From Aquabacterium soli (GTDB lineage: Bacteria; Pseudomonadota; Gammaproteobacteria; Burkholderiales; Burkholderiaceae_C): 64,000 bases of DNA. Both the position numbers and the translations under genes were made by a program. The stretch is taken from positions 59,210 through 123,209 of the forward strand of contig NZ_RSED01000010.1 of the NCBI RefSeq assembly GCF_003933735.1, in the 5' to 3' direction. The notes beneath the pieces were generated by a model. That model did not search any database and was not told where the DNA came from. It worked only from the letters and a program-made list of their open reading frames with translations. Shown in pieces: positions 45,558-55,876 of the stretch (the stretch's first letter is position 1; every line of letters starts with the position of its first letter).

Positions 45558-45971
45558 ATGATGCACACCAAGACCATCCTGGCCGCCGTGGCCCTGTCCG
45601 GCCTGACCGCCCTGGCCCACGCCCAGACCCCTGCCGTGGACAAACTGCCCTCCGGCGTGGTTGTCACCCACCTCAAGGAAGGCACAGGCGCCAAGCCCAC
45701 CGCCAGCAACACCGTCAAGGTGCACTATGAAGGCAAGTTGAAGGATGGCACCGTGTTCGACAGCTCGTACAAGCGCGGCGAGCCGGCCACCTTCCCGCTG
45801 GGCCGCGTCATCCCCTGCTGGACCGAAGGCGTGCAGACGCTGAAGGTGGGCGGCAAGGCCACGCTGCAGTGCCCCTCCAAGACCGCCTACGGCCCCTCGG
45901 GCGCCGGTGGCGTGATCCCGCCCAATGCCGACCTGACCTTCACGGTCGAACTGATCGCCATCGAGCGCTGA
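45558..45971 (+). CDS. Exported FKBP-type peptidyl-prolyl isomerase
   Basis: A 137-residue protein with signal peptide 1-21 (ALAHAQ) and one FKBP domain: VKVHYEGKLKDGTVFDSSYKRGEPATFPLGRVIPCWTEGVQTLKVGGKA. The usual tryptophan and aromatic pocket residues are present, so it should be active in the periplasm. Two consecutive ATG codons occur at the start. A GC-rich hairpin follows the gene. Confidence 0.94.
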   Translation: MMHTKTILAAVALSGLTALAHAQTPAVDKLPSGVVVTHLKEGTGAKPTASNTVKVHYEGKLKDGTVFDSSYKRGEPATFPLGRVIPCWTEGVQTLKVGGKATLQCPSKTAYGPSGAGGVIPPNADLTFTVELIAIER

Positions 45972-45994
45972 AACACCGGTAAACCCCGAGCTGA

Positions 45995-46020
45995 GCCGCC
46001 CCCTTGGCTGAGGGGGCGGC
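45995..46020 (+). terminator. Terminator-like hairpin after FKBP gene
   Basis: A perfect 9-bp stem GCCGCCCCC/GGGGGCGGC (45995-46003 with 46012-46020) with an 8-base loop lies 23 bases after the stop codon. It lacks a T-run. Confidence 0.5.
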
Positions 46021-46064
46021 ACGGCCGGATGTCGCGCCGGTACCAAATCGCCGGTCAGCGGCCA

Positions 46065-46093
46065 TTGACCCGGCGGTTGGACCATCGGACACT
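46065..46093 (+). promoter_or_regulatory. Conserved promoter-like element, PEP-CTERM paralog 1
   Basis: TTGACC, 17 bases, GACACT, then CCTT. The same TTGACC-N17-GAaACT-CCT arrangement occurs at the same distance (about 51 bases) before paralog 2 at 48538-48566, while surrounding bases differ. Conservation in both copies supports a sigma70-type promoter with a weak -10. Confidence 0.5.
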
Positions 46094-46121
46094 CCTTGTC
46101 ACTAATCCAGGGGAGTTCCGA

Positions 46122-47117
46122 ATGGTTTTCAAAACCACGTCTTGCGCCGTCATCACGGCCTGCCTGCTCGCCACCTTGAGCAGTTCCAATGCGCACGCGG
46201 CCATCAGCGCGAACCTCAGCTTCAGCGACCTGCACTTCACGGTCATCGACGACACCCCCGATGACGGCATCACCTCGTCAGCCACCTTCAAGCTGGCCAC
46301 CACCACGGCGAACAGCTACACCAACGCAGGCCAGCAGGACAACATCGGCCATGCCTCTGATGCCACGGGCCTGCCGCTGACATCGGTATCGGCCGCGACC
46401 CCGTTCGGTCTGGCCAGCATCGGCGGCACAAGCGGCACGGTGTCCGCCACCCTGGGCAACAGCACCGACCTGGACCGATTGACGCCGCCACGGGGCGAGC
46501 CTTATGCAGACGGCGCTTCCGAATCAAGTATCGTCGTCGGTAACGAAATCGGCTTCAACTCTGCAGGCATGGAAGACGGCCATCCCTTCCAGATCACCCT
46601 GAGCGCCGGCACCACCATCGTGTTCGAAGGCAGCTATTCGACATCCATGACCATCTCGCGCCAGCAGGTGGCCGACCTCCGCGACTCCGTCTGGGGTCAG
46701 GCCGATCCCAGCCGCGAAATAGCCAACGCCTGGTACACGGGATCGGCCGCGGCCGCGGTGAGCGGTTACTTCTACTCCGGCCAGATGGCTTACGATCCCT
46801 ACAAGGATTCGTTCTTCCGCAACGACGTGCTCGAGGTCTTCAACGACCTGTGCGCCAACTGCGAACTGACCGACCTGACCTCACAGACCAGCGGCACTTT
46901 CCGCATGTCGTACTCGAACCTGACCGGCAGCGACCTGGACGTCAATTTCCTGTTCATCGCAGGCGCATCCGTCGCGCAACTCGCCGGCCTGAGCTACACG
47001 CCCACGCCGCCCGTGATCCCTGAGGTACCCGCCATCCCCGAGCCCTCCACCTGTGCCCTGATGGGCCTGGGCCTGCTGGGCCTGGGTTGGGCACGCCGTC
47101 GACACGCCGCTCGCTGA
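46122..47117 (+). CDS. PEP-CTERM protein, paralog 1
   Basis: A 331-residue exported protein. Signal peptide 1-26 (SSSNAHA), mature beta-rich domain, and C-terminal sorting signal IPEPSTCALMGLGLLGLGWARRRHAAR. It is clearly homologous to the gene at 48594 across the whole length (shared ITACLL..., FQITL.AGT..VFEGSY..S...S.QQVADLRD, DLCA.C.L.DLTSQ). A pair of cysteines in LCANCE is conserved in both. GGGGAG precedes the ATG. Confidence 0.9.
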   Translation: MVFKTTSCAVITACLLATLSSSNAHAAISANLSFSDLHFTVIDDTPDDGITSSATFKLATTTANSYTNAGQQDNIGHASDATGLPLTSVSAATPFGLASIGGTSGTVSATLGNSTDLDRLTPPRGEPYADGASESSIVVGNEIGFNSAGMEDGHPFQITLSAGTTIVFEGSYSTSMTISRQQVADLRDSVWGQADPSREIANAWYTGSAAAAVSGYFYSGQMAYDPYKDSFFRNDVLEVFNDLCANCELTDLTSQTSGTFRMSYSNLTGSDLDVNFLFIAGASVAQLAGLSYTPTPPVIPEVPAIPEPSTCALMGLGLLGLGWARRRHAAR

Positions 47118-47138
47118 GACTCCCGGGCGGCACAAGGC

Positions 47139-48425
47139 TCAGTGGGCCACCCACCAGGTGGCCCCGTACAGCACCAGCCCGATCAGCCCGCCCACCAGCG
47201 TGCCGTTCAGGCGGATGAACTGCAGGTCGCGGCCCACGCCCAGCTCGATCTGCTGCACCAGGCTGTGGTCGTCCCAGCCACGCACGGTGGCCGAGATGTG
47301 CCCGGCCACGCCGTCGCGCAGGCGCTCCACCAGGGCGCCGCTGGCCGACAGCACATGCTCGTTGATGGCCTGCACCAGGCTCGGGTCACGCCCCAGCCGC
47401 TGGCCCATCGCGCCCAGGGCCGAGCGCAGGTGCTGCAGCAGCGCCGAATCCTCCCGGCGGATGTCGGCCTCGATGGTGTTGCGCACCTCGGTCCACACAT
47501 CTTCCAGGTAGGTGCGCACATCCTCGCGCTGCACCACGCGGTCCTTCATGGCGTTGACCTCCTGCGCGAAATCCGGATCTTGCTGCAGCCGCTCGACGAA
47601 CTCGCCCATCCAGGTGTCGAAGCGTTGCCGCACCGCATGGTCGGGCTGCGACAAGGCCTTCTGCACCTCATTCACCAGCTCCAGCGACAGCTTGTCCGAC
47701 ATCTTCACGGCCATCTTGTCCACGCTGGCAAAGGTGTCGACCACGCTGGTGATCTTGGGCCACTCGCGCCGCGCAAAGCCCACCAGGCGGCTGGCCACCA
47801 GCTCGCGCACCTCCTCGGTGGCCAGGTAGTCGCTCACGCGCTCCAGCGCAGCGTCGAGCACCTGCTGGTGGCGCCCGCCCCGGGTCAGCACGCCCAGCAC
47901 GCTGCCCGCCGTGGCTGCGGCATCCCACTTCAGGGCCCGGGCCACCAGGAACTCGCCGATGGCGCGGCGCACCGCCTGCTCGTTCAGGAAAGACAGCGCC
48001 TCCAGCGCCATCGACCGCACCGAGCCGGCCACCGTTTCCAGGTGCTCGGGCTGGCGCAGCCATTCGCCCAGCCGTTCGGCCGGGTTGAACACCTTGAGCT
48101 TGGCCAGCAGCACCTCGGGCGACAAAAAGCTGTCGCGCACGAAGGCGGCCAGGCTGTCGGCGATGCGGTTTTTGCCCTGTGGGATCAGGGCCGTGTGGGG
48201 GATGGGCAGGCCCAGGGGGCGGCGAAACAGCGCCACCACGGCGAACCAGTCGGCCAGCCCACCGACCACCGCGGCCTCGCAGAAGGCCTTGAACCAGCCC
48301 CAGCCACCTTGCCCGCCCATGGTCACACTGGTGAACAGGCCCGCCACGGCCAGCACAAGGCAGGCCAGCGAGACGCGCTTCATGCGCGCCAGTTCGTGCA
48401 GGCGGGGGTCTACGGGCAAGGGCAT
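47139..48425 (-). CDS. DUF445 family membrane protein
   Basis: A 428-residue protein with N-terminal membrane segments (about 17-38, 45-65, GGLADWFAVVALFRRPLGLPIPHTALIPQGKNRIADSLA is the DUF445 hallmark), a long helical middle and a C-terminal membrane segment (VGGLIGLVLYGATWW). Function unknown in the family. It lies antisense between the two PEP-CTERM paralogs. Confidence 0.93.
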   Translation of the reverse strand: MPLPVDPRLHELARMKRVSLACLVLAVAGLFTSVTMGGQGGWGWFKAFCEAAVVGGLADWFAVVALFRRPLGLPIPHTALIPQGKNRIADSLAAFVRDSFLSPEVLLAKLKVFNPAERLGEWLRQPEHLETVAGSVRSMALEALSFLNEQAVRRAIGEFLVARALKWDAAATAGSVLGVLTRGGRHQQVLDAALERVSDYLATEEVRELVASRLVGFARREWPKITSVVDTFASVDKMAVKMSDKLSLELVNEVQKALSQPDHAVRQRFDTWMGEFVERLQQDPDFAQEVNAMKDRVVQREDVRTYLEDVWTEVRNTIEADIRREDSALLQHLRSALGAMGQRLGRDPSLVQAINEHVLSASGALVERLRDGVAGHISATVRGWDDHSLVQQIELGVGRDLQFIRLNGTLVGGLIGLVLYGATWWVAH

Positions 48426-48537
48426 GGTCCGGCGGTGAGGTGGCCTGCCAGCTTACCCGGATCAACCAGGGATCCCTCGACCCGGTGGAATCCGGCCCCT
48501 TGGTGTGGCTACCGCGTTAAACCCATGGTGACCGCCC

Positions 48538-48566
48538 TTGACCCGTGGCGCAGACCAATTGAAACT
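48538..48566 (+). promoter_or_regulatory. Conserved promoter-like element, PEP-CTERM paralog 2
   Basis: TTGACC-N17-GAAACT followed by CCT, matching in order and spacing the element before paralog 1 (46065-46093). Located 50 bases upstream of the ATG. Confidence 0.5.
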
Positions 48567-48593
48567 CCTGCGCACCAATCAAGGGAGTTCCAA

Positions 48594-49580
48594 ATGGTTT
48601 TCAAAGCCACGCCTTCTGCCATCATCACGGCCTGCCTGCTCAGCACCCTGGCCATCTCCAGCGCGCAAGCGGCCATCAGCGCCAGCGTCAGCTTCAGCGA
48701 CCTGCGCCTCACCTTCCTCGACAACAGCACCGGCGCAAGCATCGTCCCATCGTTCACCTTCAAGCCGACGAACACGGCGGTGGCCGCCTTCACCGATGTG
48801 GGCTATCAGGAAAGCGATGGCAATTTAGGCAGCCTTCCAGGCCTGCCGCTGCCATCAATCTCGGCCGCGACCTCGCTGGGCTCAGCCGCCCTCAATGGAA
48901 CAGGCGGCTCGGCGTCCGCCACGCTGGGCAGCAGCCATGACCTGACCATCCCTTCGTACGCGCCCTCGGCACCGTTTGCCACAGGCACGTCCCAGGCGGT
49001 CGCCGTCGTGGGCTACGACGACGCCTACGGCACACCGGGGCTGGGTGAAGAGTACAGGTTCCAGATCACCCTGGGTGCGGGCACGTCGGTCGTGTTCGAA
49101 GGCTCGTATGCCAGCTCGCTGAGCCTGTCGCAGCAACAGGTGGCCGATCTGCGGGACGCCGTGCTGGCCCAGAAGGACCCCACCCGCGACCTAGAGTACC
49201 TCTCGTATTCGGCAGCGGCCACCGCGGGGGTGTCGGGCTACCTCTATGTGGGCAGCCTGGCAGACCCCTCGGTGAATTCGTTCAATGCAGGAAAGCAGCT
49301 TTATGTCAACAACGACCTGTGCGCCGACTGCAGCTTGATCGACCTGACCTCGCAGGCCAACGACACGTTCAGGATCTCGTACACCAACACGACCGATCGC
49401 GACCTGGATGTCAACCTGCTGTTCCTGGCTGCCGCTCAGGTCAACCAGGCCGCCGGCATTCAATACACCGAGGTCACCCCGCCTGTGGTCCCTGGCGTTC
49501 CCGAACCTTCCACCTATGCCCTGATGGGACTGGGGCTGGCCGGGCTGGGGTGGGCGCATCGCCGGAACTCGCGGCGCTGA
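48594..49580 (+). CDS. PEP-CTERM protein, paralog 2
   Basis: A 328-residue exported protein with signal peptide 1-26 (ISSAQA) and C-terminal signal VPEPSTYALMGLGLAGLGWAHRRNSRR. It is a diverged duplicate of the gene at 46122, including the start region ATGGTTTTCAAA and ribosome site. The mature domain is shared with paralog 1 but not with the PEP-CTERM protein at 7985. Probably an extracellular/biofilm-associated protein; role unknown. Confidence 0.9.
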   Translation: MVFKATPSAIITACLLSTLAISSAQAAISASVSFSDLRLTFLDNSTGASIVPSFTFKPTNTAVAAFTDVGYQESDGNLGSLPGLPLPSISAATSLGSAALNGTGGSASATLGSSHDLTIPSYAPSAPFATGTSQAVAVVGYDDAYGTPGLGEEYRFQITLGAGTSVVFEGSYASSLSLSQQQVADLRDAVLAQKDPTRDLEYLSYSAAATAGVSGYLYVGSLADPSVNSFNAGKQLYVNNDLCADCSLIDLTSQANDTFRISYTNTTDRDLDVNLLFLAAAQVNQAAGIQYTEVTPPVVPGVPEPSTYALMGLGLAGLGWAHRRNSRR

Positions 49581-49630
49581 GGGCCGCCTGCGCAGGGGTC
49601 CTGCACAGCCTTCCAGAATATAGGCGAACT

Positions 49631-49646
49631 TGGCACATCCGGTGCG
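49631..49646 (+). promoter_or_regulatory. Possible sigma54 promoter
   Basis: TGGCACATCCGGTGCG has the complete -24 TGGCAC, correct GG-N10-GC spacing and a -12 GTGC in place of TTGC. It lies 145 bases before the hypothetical gene at 49792. No other promoter signal is evident there. Could be chance in GC-rich DNA. Confidence 0.3.
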
Positions 49647-49791
49647 ACGTTGCGTCGAAACGCCGAAGCCGGGGAAGGTCATGCATTTCTCACACCACAA
49701 GCGGCCCAGTTTCTGCATGATGGGTACCAGAGACCTGTGCTGTACCCGCAGAGGCCCCCTTCCTGGAACCCTTTTCACTGGAGGATGGCGC

Positions 49792-50298
49792 ATGAACTGG
49801 CTCAACAACGTATCGTCGGACAGCGATCAACCGATCGCGGCGGCCTGCCTGGTGCAGGGGCACTGGCGACATCGGCTGCACCCGTATGCAGACCCCGTGT
49901 TGTGCCACCTGGTGATCGACCTGGCCGCCCCCCGCGTGGTGGCCGCCCAGGTGATCGAACCCGGCCAGACGGAAGACCTGGATCTCAGCGATCTGGAAGA
50001 CCTCACCCAAGTCCTGCTGGACAAGGATGTGCACCACCGCCCGGCCGCCTGGGGCTTCGTGCCCTGCCCCGTGCTGCCCACCTGGGCCAGGCCCACTTTC
50101 AGCGAACAGCAGATCGAAGAGCTGGAGCGCATCCAGGGCTACCTTATCGAGGCCACGGACGACACCATCCAGGATGTGCTGCGCCTGCGCGAGGATTTCC
50201 TGCGCGGCATCGGCATGACCGACCAGCACATCATGCGTGCCACCCGCGCGCCGGATCCGAGCGCCAGCAGCCGCAAGGGCACCCGCTCGGTGAACTGA
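49792..50298 (+). CDS. Hypothetical protein
   Basis: A 168-residue soluble protein from the ATG at 49792, supported by GGAGG 7 bases upstream. Not recognised. The N-terminal half looks like a small beta-sheet domain (HRLHPYADPVLCHLVIDLAAPRVVAAQVI) and the C-terminal half is helical and acidic (FSEQQIEELERIQGYLIEATDDTIQDVLRLREDFLRG), ending in a basic serine-rich tail. It is followed by the convergent fdhD. Function unknown. Confidence 0.75.
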   Translation: MNWLNNVSSDSDQPIAAACLVQGHWRHRLHPYADPVLCHLVIDLAAPRVVAAQVIEPGQTEDLDLSDLEDLTQVLLDKDVHHRPAAWGFVPCPVLPTWARPTFSEQQIEELERIQGYLIEATDDTIQDVLRLREDFLRGIGMTDQHIMRATRAPDPSASSRKGTRSVN

Positions 50299-50308
50299 GC
50301 CCCAGGGC

Positions 50309-51129
50309 TCAGGCGTACTCGACGGCCGAGTCGCCGCGGCAAAAGCCGAACAGGCTCAAGCCGCTGCGCTCGGCCAGCTGGATGGCCAGGGCCGTGGGCG
50401 CCGAAATCGCGGCCATGGTGCCGATGCCCGCGCGCACGCACTTGCTGACCATCTCGTGGCTGGCCCGGCTGGACACCAGCGCCAGCCCATCCGGCGTGAG
50501 CTCGCCACGGCGGGCCAGGGCCCCAATCAACTTGTCGAGCGCGTTGTGCCGACCCACGTCTTCGCGCACCAGCGCGATGCCGCCTGCCTGCGTGGCCCAC
50601 GCCGCCGCGTGGCAGCCCCCTGTCTGAGCCTGCAGGGCCTGCAACGGGGGCAAGGCGCGCATGGCGCGGCCCATGGCCTCGGTGGACCAGGGCGTGCGCA
50701 CCTGCACCGGCGTGGTCGGCGCGGGCAGGCTGTCATGGAAAGCCTCCAGGCTGTCGATGCCGCACAGCCCGCAGCCCGTGCGCCCCGCCAGCTGGCGCCG
50801 CCGGTCCTTGAAGCGATCGAAAGCCCGGGGCGACACCTGCAGCTGCACCGACACGCCCAGCGGCCCGGCCTGCACCTCCACATCGCGCACCTCGTCCAGC
50901 GACATCAGCAGCCCTTCAGACAACGAGAAGCCGATCGCAAAATCTTCCAGGTCCAGCGGCGTGGCCATCATCACCACGTGCGACACGCCGTTGTAGACCA
51001 GGGCCACCGGCTGCTCGTCGATCACCCGGTCGGCCTGGTGCTGCGTGCTGCGGCCGGCATGGCGCGTCACGGCCACGCGGGCCACGCCCTGCACGGGCGG
51101 CTCGGCCACGGCGTTGTCTGGCGCGCTGC

Positions 51130-51133
<4 letters not shown>
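50309..51133 (-). CDS. fdhD: Formate dehydrogenase accessory sulfurtransferase FdhD
   Basis: A 274-residue protein that transfers sulfur to the molybdenum/tungsten cofactor of formate dehydrogenase. The two-cysteine motif TGCGLCGID (near residue 120) is the catalytic signature, and REDVGRHNALDKLIG is the second family motif. Its ATG overlaps the stop codon of the molybdoenzyme gene, consistent with dedicated maturation of that enzyme. Confidence 0.97.
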
Positions 51134-53472
<2,339 letters not shown>

Positions 53473-53608
53473 GGCGTTCGGGGCAACTGCGCTTATGTCT
53501 TGATGAACATGTGCGCCGCACAGCCGCATCGAACCGCACCCACACACCTGGCATGCACTGTAGGCCGGCCATGCCGCCCTGGCAATAAGCGCCCCACAGC
53601 CGATAAGT

Positions 53609-53626
53609 TATGCTGCTGACAGCATA
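53609..53626. promoter_or_regulatory. Candidate operator palindrome at the regulator start
   Basis: TATGCTG-CTGA-CAGCATA, 7-bp arms around 4 bases, ends on the first base of the regulator ATG and lies 137 bases from the divergent molybdoenzyme start. It fits an autoregulatory site for the LysR/ModE-type protein. Confidence 0.5.
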
Positions 53627-54714
53627 TGAAAGCGCTCCACGCCCACATCGATCCGGCCTGGCAGGTCACCGGCCCCGGCGGCCTGGCCCTGCCGCCCAAG
53701 GTGCTGGGCTGGCTGGTGGCCATCCAGGCGCACGGCAGCCTGTCCAGCGCATGCAAAGCCACCGGCGCCTCGTACCGCCACACCTGGAAGCTCGTGCATG
53801 AGGCCGAAGCCGCCATGGGCACCCCGCTGGTCACCATGGCGCGGGGCAAGGGCTCGCAGCTCACCCCGCTGGGCGAGGCCCTGGTGTGGGCCCAGCGCCG
53901 CTTCGAGGCCCGCCTGCGCCCCCAGCTCGACAGCCTGGCCTTCGAGCTGCAGACCGAGCTGCACCGGGTGCTGAGCGACGCCGACCGTCCCCTGCGCGTG
54001 AGCGCCAGCCACGGCTTCGCGATCGAGGTGCTGCAGCGCCTGCTGGGCGAGGCCGGCGAGCCGCTCGATTGGCGCTACACCGACAGCACCCAGGCCCTGG
54101 CCGCCCTGCACGCCGGCCAGGCCGACGTGGCCAGCCTGCACCTGCCGCAGGGCCCCGCGCAGGCCGAGGTGCTGCGCCAGTGCGCCCGCTGGCTGCGCCC
54201 CGATTGGCACTACGTGCACATGGTCACGCGGCGCCAGGGCCTGATGGTCAAGCCCGGCAACCCGCTGCTCATCGACGGCGTGGCCGATCTGCTGCGCGCC
54301 GATGTGCGCTTCGTGGCGCGCAACCATGGCTCGGGCACGCGCCTGCTGCTGGAGACCCTGCTGCGCCGCGACGGGCTGGATCCCACCCCGCTGGCCAACC
54401 GGTCCACCGGCGAGCACACCCATTCGGCCGTGGCCGCTTACGTGGCCAGCGACATGGCCGATGTGGGCTTTGGGGTGGAGACCTCGGCCCGCCGCTTCGG
54501 GCTGGAGTTCATCCCCGTGCAGACCGAGCGTTACGGCCTGCTGGTGCCCCAGGCCGTGCTGGGCACCAAGGGCATGCAGCGCCTGATCGAGCTGCTGCAG
54601 GGCGATGCGTGCCAGGCCGCCTTCCAGGCCCTGGAGGGCTACCGCCTGGACGCCTGCGGCACCGTGGCCCCGGCCAGCCAGGTGTTCGACGGCTGGCGCC
54701 GCCTGGTGGCCTGA
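53626..54714 (+). CDS. ModE/LysR-type HTH regulator with periplasmic-binding-protein-like domain
   Basis: A 362-residue regulator. The N-terminal winged helix (about 22-90; LGWLVAIQAHGSLSSACKATGASYRHTWKLV ... LTPLGEALVW) is of ModE/LysR type. Residues ~115-345 form a PBP-like ligand domain with RNHGSGTRLLLETLL, as in molybdate/tungstate-binding regulators. Divergent from the molybdoenzyme gene, it probably controls the fdhF-like/fdhD operon in response to molybdate, tungstate or formate (inference). No Shine-Dalgarno is visible because the palindrome abuts the ATG. Confidence 0.88.
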   Translation: MKALHAHIDPAWQVTGPGGLALPPKVLGWLVAIQAHGSLSSACKATGASYRHTWKLVHEAEAAMGTPLVTMARGKGSQLTPLGEALVWAQRRFEARLRPQLDSLAFELQTELHRVLSDADRPLRVSASHGFAIEVLQRLLGEAGEPLDWRYTDSTQALAALHAGQADVASLHLPQGPAQAEVLRQCARWLRPDWHYVHMVTRRQGLMVKPGNPLLIDGVADLLRADVRFVARNHGSGTRLLLETLLRRDGLDPTPLANRSTGEHTHSAVAAYVASDMADVGFGVETSARRFGLEFIPVQTERYGLLVPQAVLGTKGMQRLIELLQGDACQAAFQALEGYRLDACGTVAPASQVFDGWRRLVA

Positions 54715-54730
54715 TCGGCCTTGCCGCTGA

Positions 54731-55612
54731 TCAGGCGTGCAGCGCCTGCAGGGCCTCGCCCGCCTGGATCGGATCACCCGTGCGGTTGTAGGTGTCCACC
54801 CAGACCTGGTAGCTCTTGATCACGCCCGTGTCCCACGGGTGGAAGCCCGGCTTGAAGTAGCGCAGGTACTTGCCCGTGAGGCGCGTATACAGCCCGCCCC
54901 AGCCGAACAGCCACCACAGGCCCTTGCTCATCATCTTCCAGCGCTGGCCGCGGCTGAAGCCATCCACCTTGAGCATGTAGCTGGTGGTCAGCAGCACGTT
55001 CAGGTTGAAGCCCAGCGTCACGAACACCAGGGCCAGCGTGCGGCGCAGGTAGCCCACCTTGGCCACCTTCTGCAGCACATCGAAGGCCACGGCCTTGTGC
55101 TCCATCTCTTCCATGGCGTGCCAGGCGTACATGGCGCGCATGCGGTGGTCGGCCTGGGCCAGCACGGTCGAGTCCTCGCACAGCGCCTCGGCCATCGTGG
55201 CCGTGAGATGCTCGGCGGCAGCGGTGTCGGCCAGCGTCACCGCGGCCGGAAAGTGCTTGCGCGCGATGTTGAACATCATGTGCCGCTGAAAGGCCTCCAG
55301 CTTGTCCACATCGATGCCCTGGCGGCGCAGGCGGTCGTTGTACTGGCTGTGCACGATGCCGTGCTGCCCCTCCTGCCGCATGAACTGCTTCACATCGCCC
55401 AGCAGCTGCGGATCGGTGATGCGGTCACGGAAATCACGCACGCAGCTGATGAAGTAGCGCTCACCCTCCGGGAAGATGGTGGACATGGCGTCGAAGTAGC
55501 GCGATTTGAACGCGTCGCCGCCGAACCAGTATTGGGGGATGTCGCCTTCCAGGTCGAAATCCAGCTTCTCGCGCGGAACGATCACGGGCGCATCGGGTGC
55601 GTGCTTGCTCAT
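54731..55612 (-). CDS. COG3687-type metal-dependent hydrolase (ferritin-like)
   Basis: A 293-residue protein of the 'predicted metal-dependent hydrolase' family. A ferritin-like helical bundle carries probable di-metal ligands: FMRQEGQHGIVHSQYN, TATMAEALCEDS and WHAMEEMEHKAVAFDV. A hydrophobic segment (LALVFVTLGFNLNVLLTTSYM) suggests membrane association. Role unknown. Confidence 0.9.
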   Translation of the reverse strand: MSKHAPDAPVIVPREKLDFDLEGDIPQYWFGGDAFKSRYFDAMSTIFPEGERYFISCVRDFRDRITDPQLLGDVKQFMRQEGQHGIVHSQYNDRLRRQGIDVDKLEAFQRHMMFNIARKHFPAAVTLADTAAAEHLTATMAEALCEDSTVLAQADHRMRAMYAWHAMEEMEHKAVAFDVLQKVAKVGYLRRTLALVFVTLGFNLNVLLTTSYMLKVDGFSRGQRWKMMSKGLWWLFGWGGLYTRLTGKYLRYFKPGFHPWDTGVIKSYQVWVDTYNRTGDPIQAGEALQALHA

Positions 55613-55730
55613 GGGCTTTACTCCTCCGTCAGTGAGGGTGACTGTAGAGGTTTGCGGTCAAAGGCGTGAGAGGTTATGGCGACAAGTGAGGGAAGATTTC
55701 GCGACAGCGCTTGCATGCAAAGAATCCCAA

Positions 55731-55865
55731 ATTCGTTTCATTATTTGTTTCATACGTGCATTGAGATAATTGAGTACCATCAAGCCATTCAGGCAAGAAT
55801 GCCTGTGGAATTGCCCTGTCATACGGCAAAAATCAATTCATCATTCAACATTCAATTCGTTTCAT
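55731..55865 (+). repeat. Direct repeat ATTCGTTTCAT flanking the AT-rich region before yjjJ
   Basis: The 11-base sequence ATTCGTTTCAT occurs at 55731-55741 and again at 55855-55865, ending 11 bases before the HipA-like start. The enclosed 113 bases are AT-rich against the local background and contain an AGGC-N6-GCCT inverted repeat. They may be autoregulatory operator copies. Confidence 0.45.
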
Positions 55866-55876
55866 CTCTACCATCC

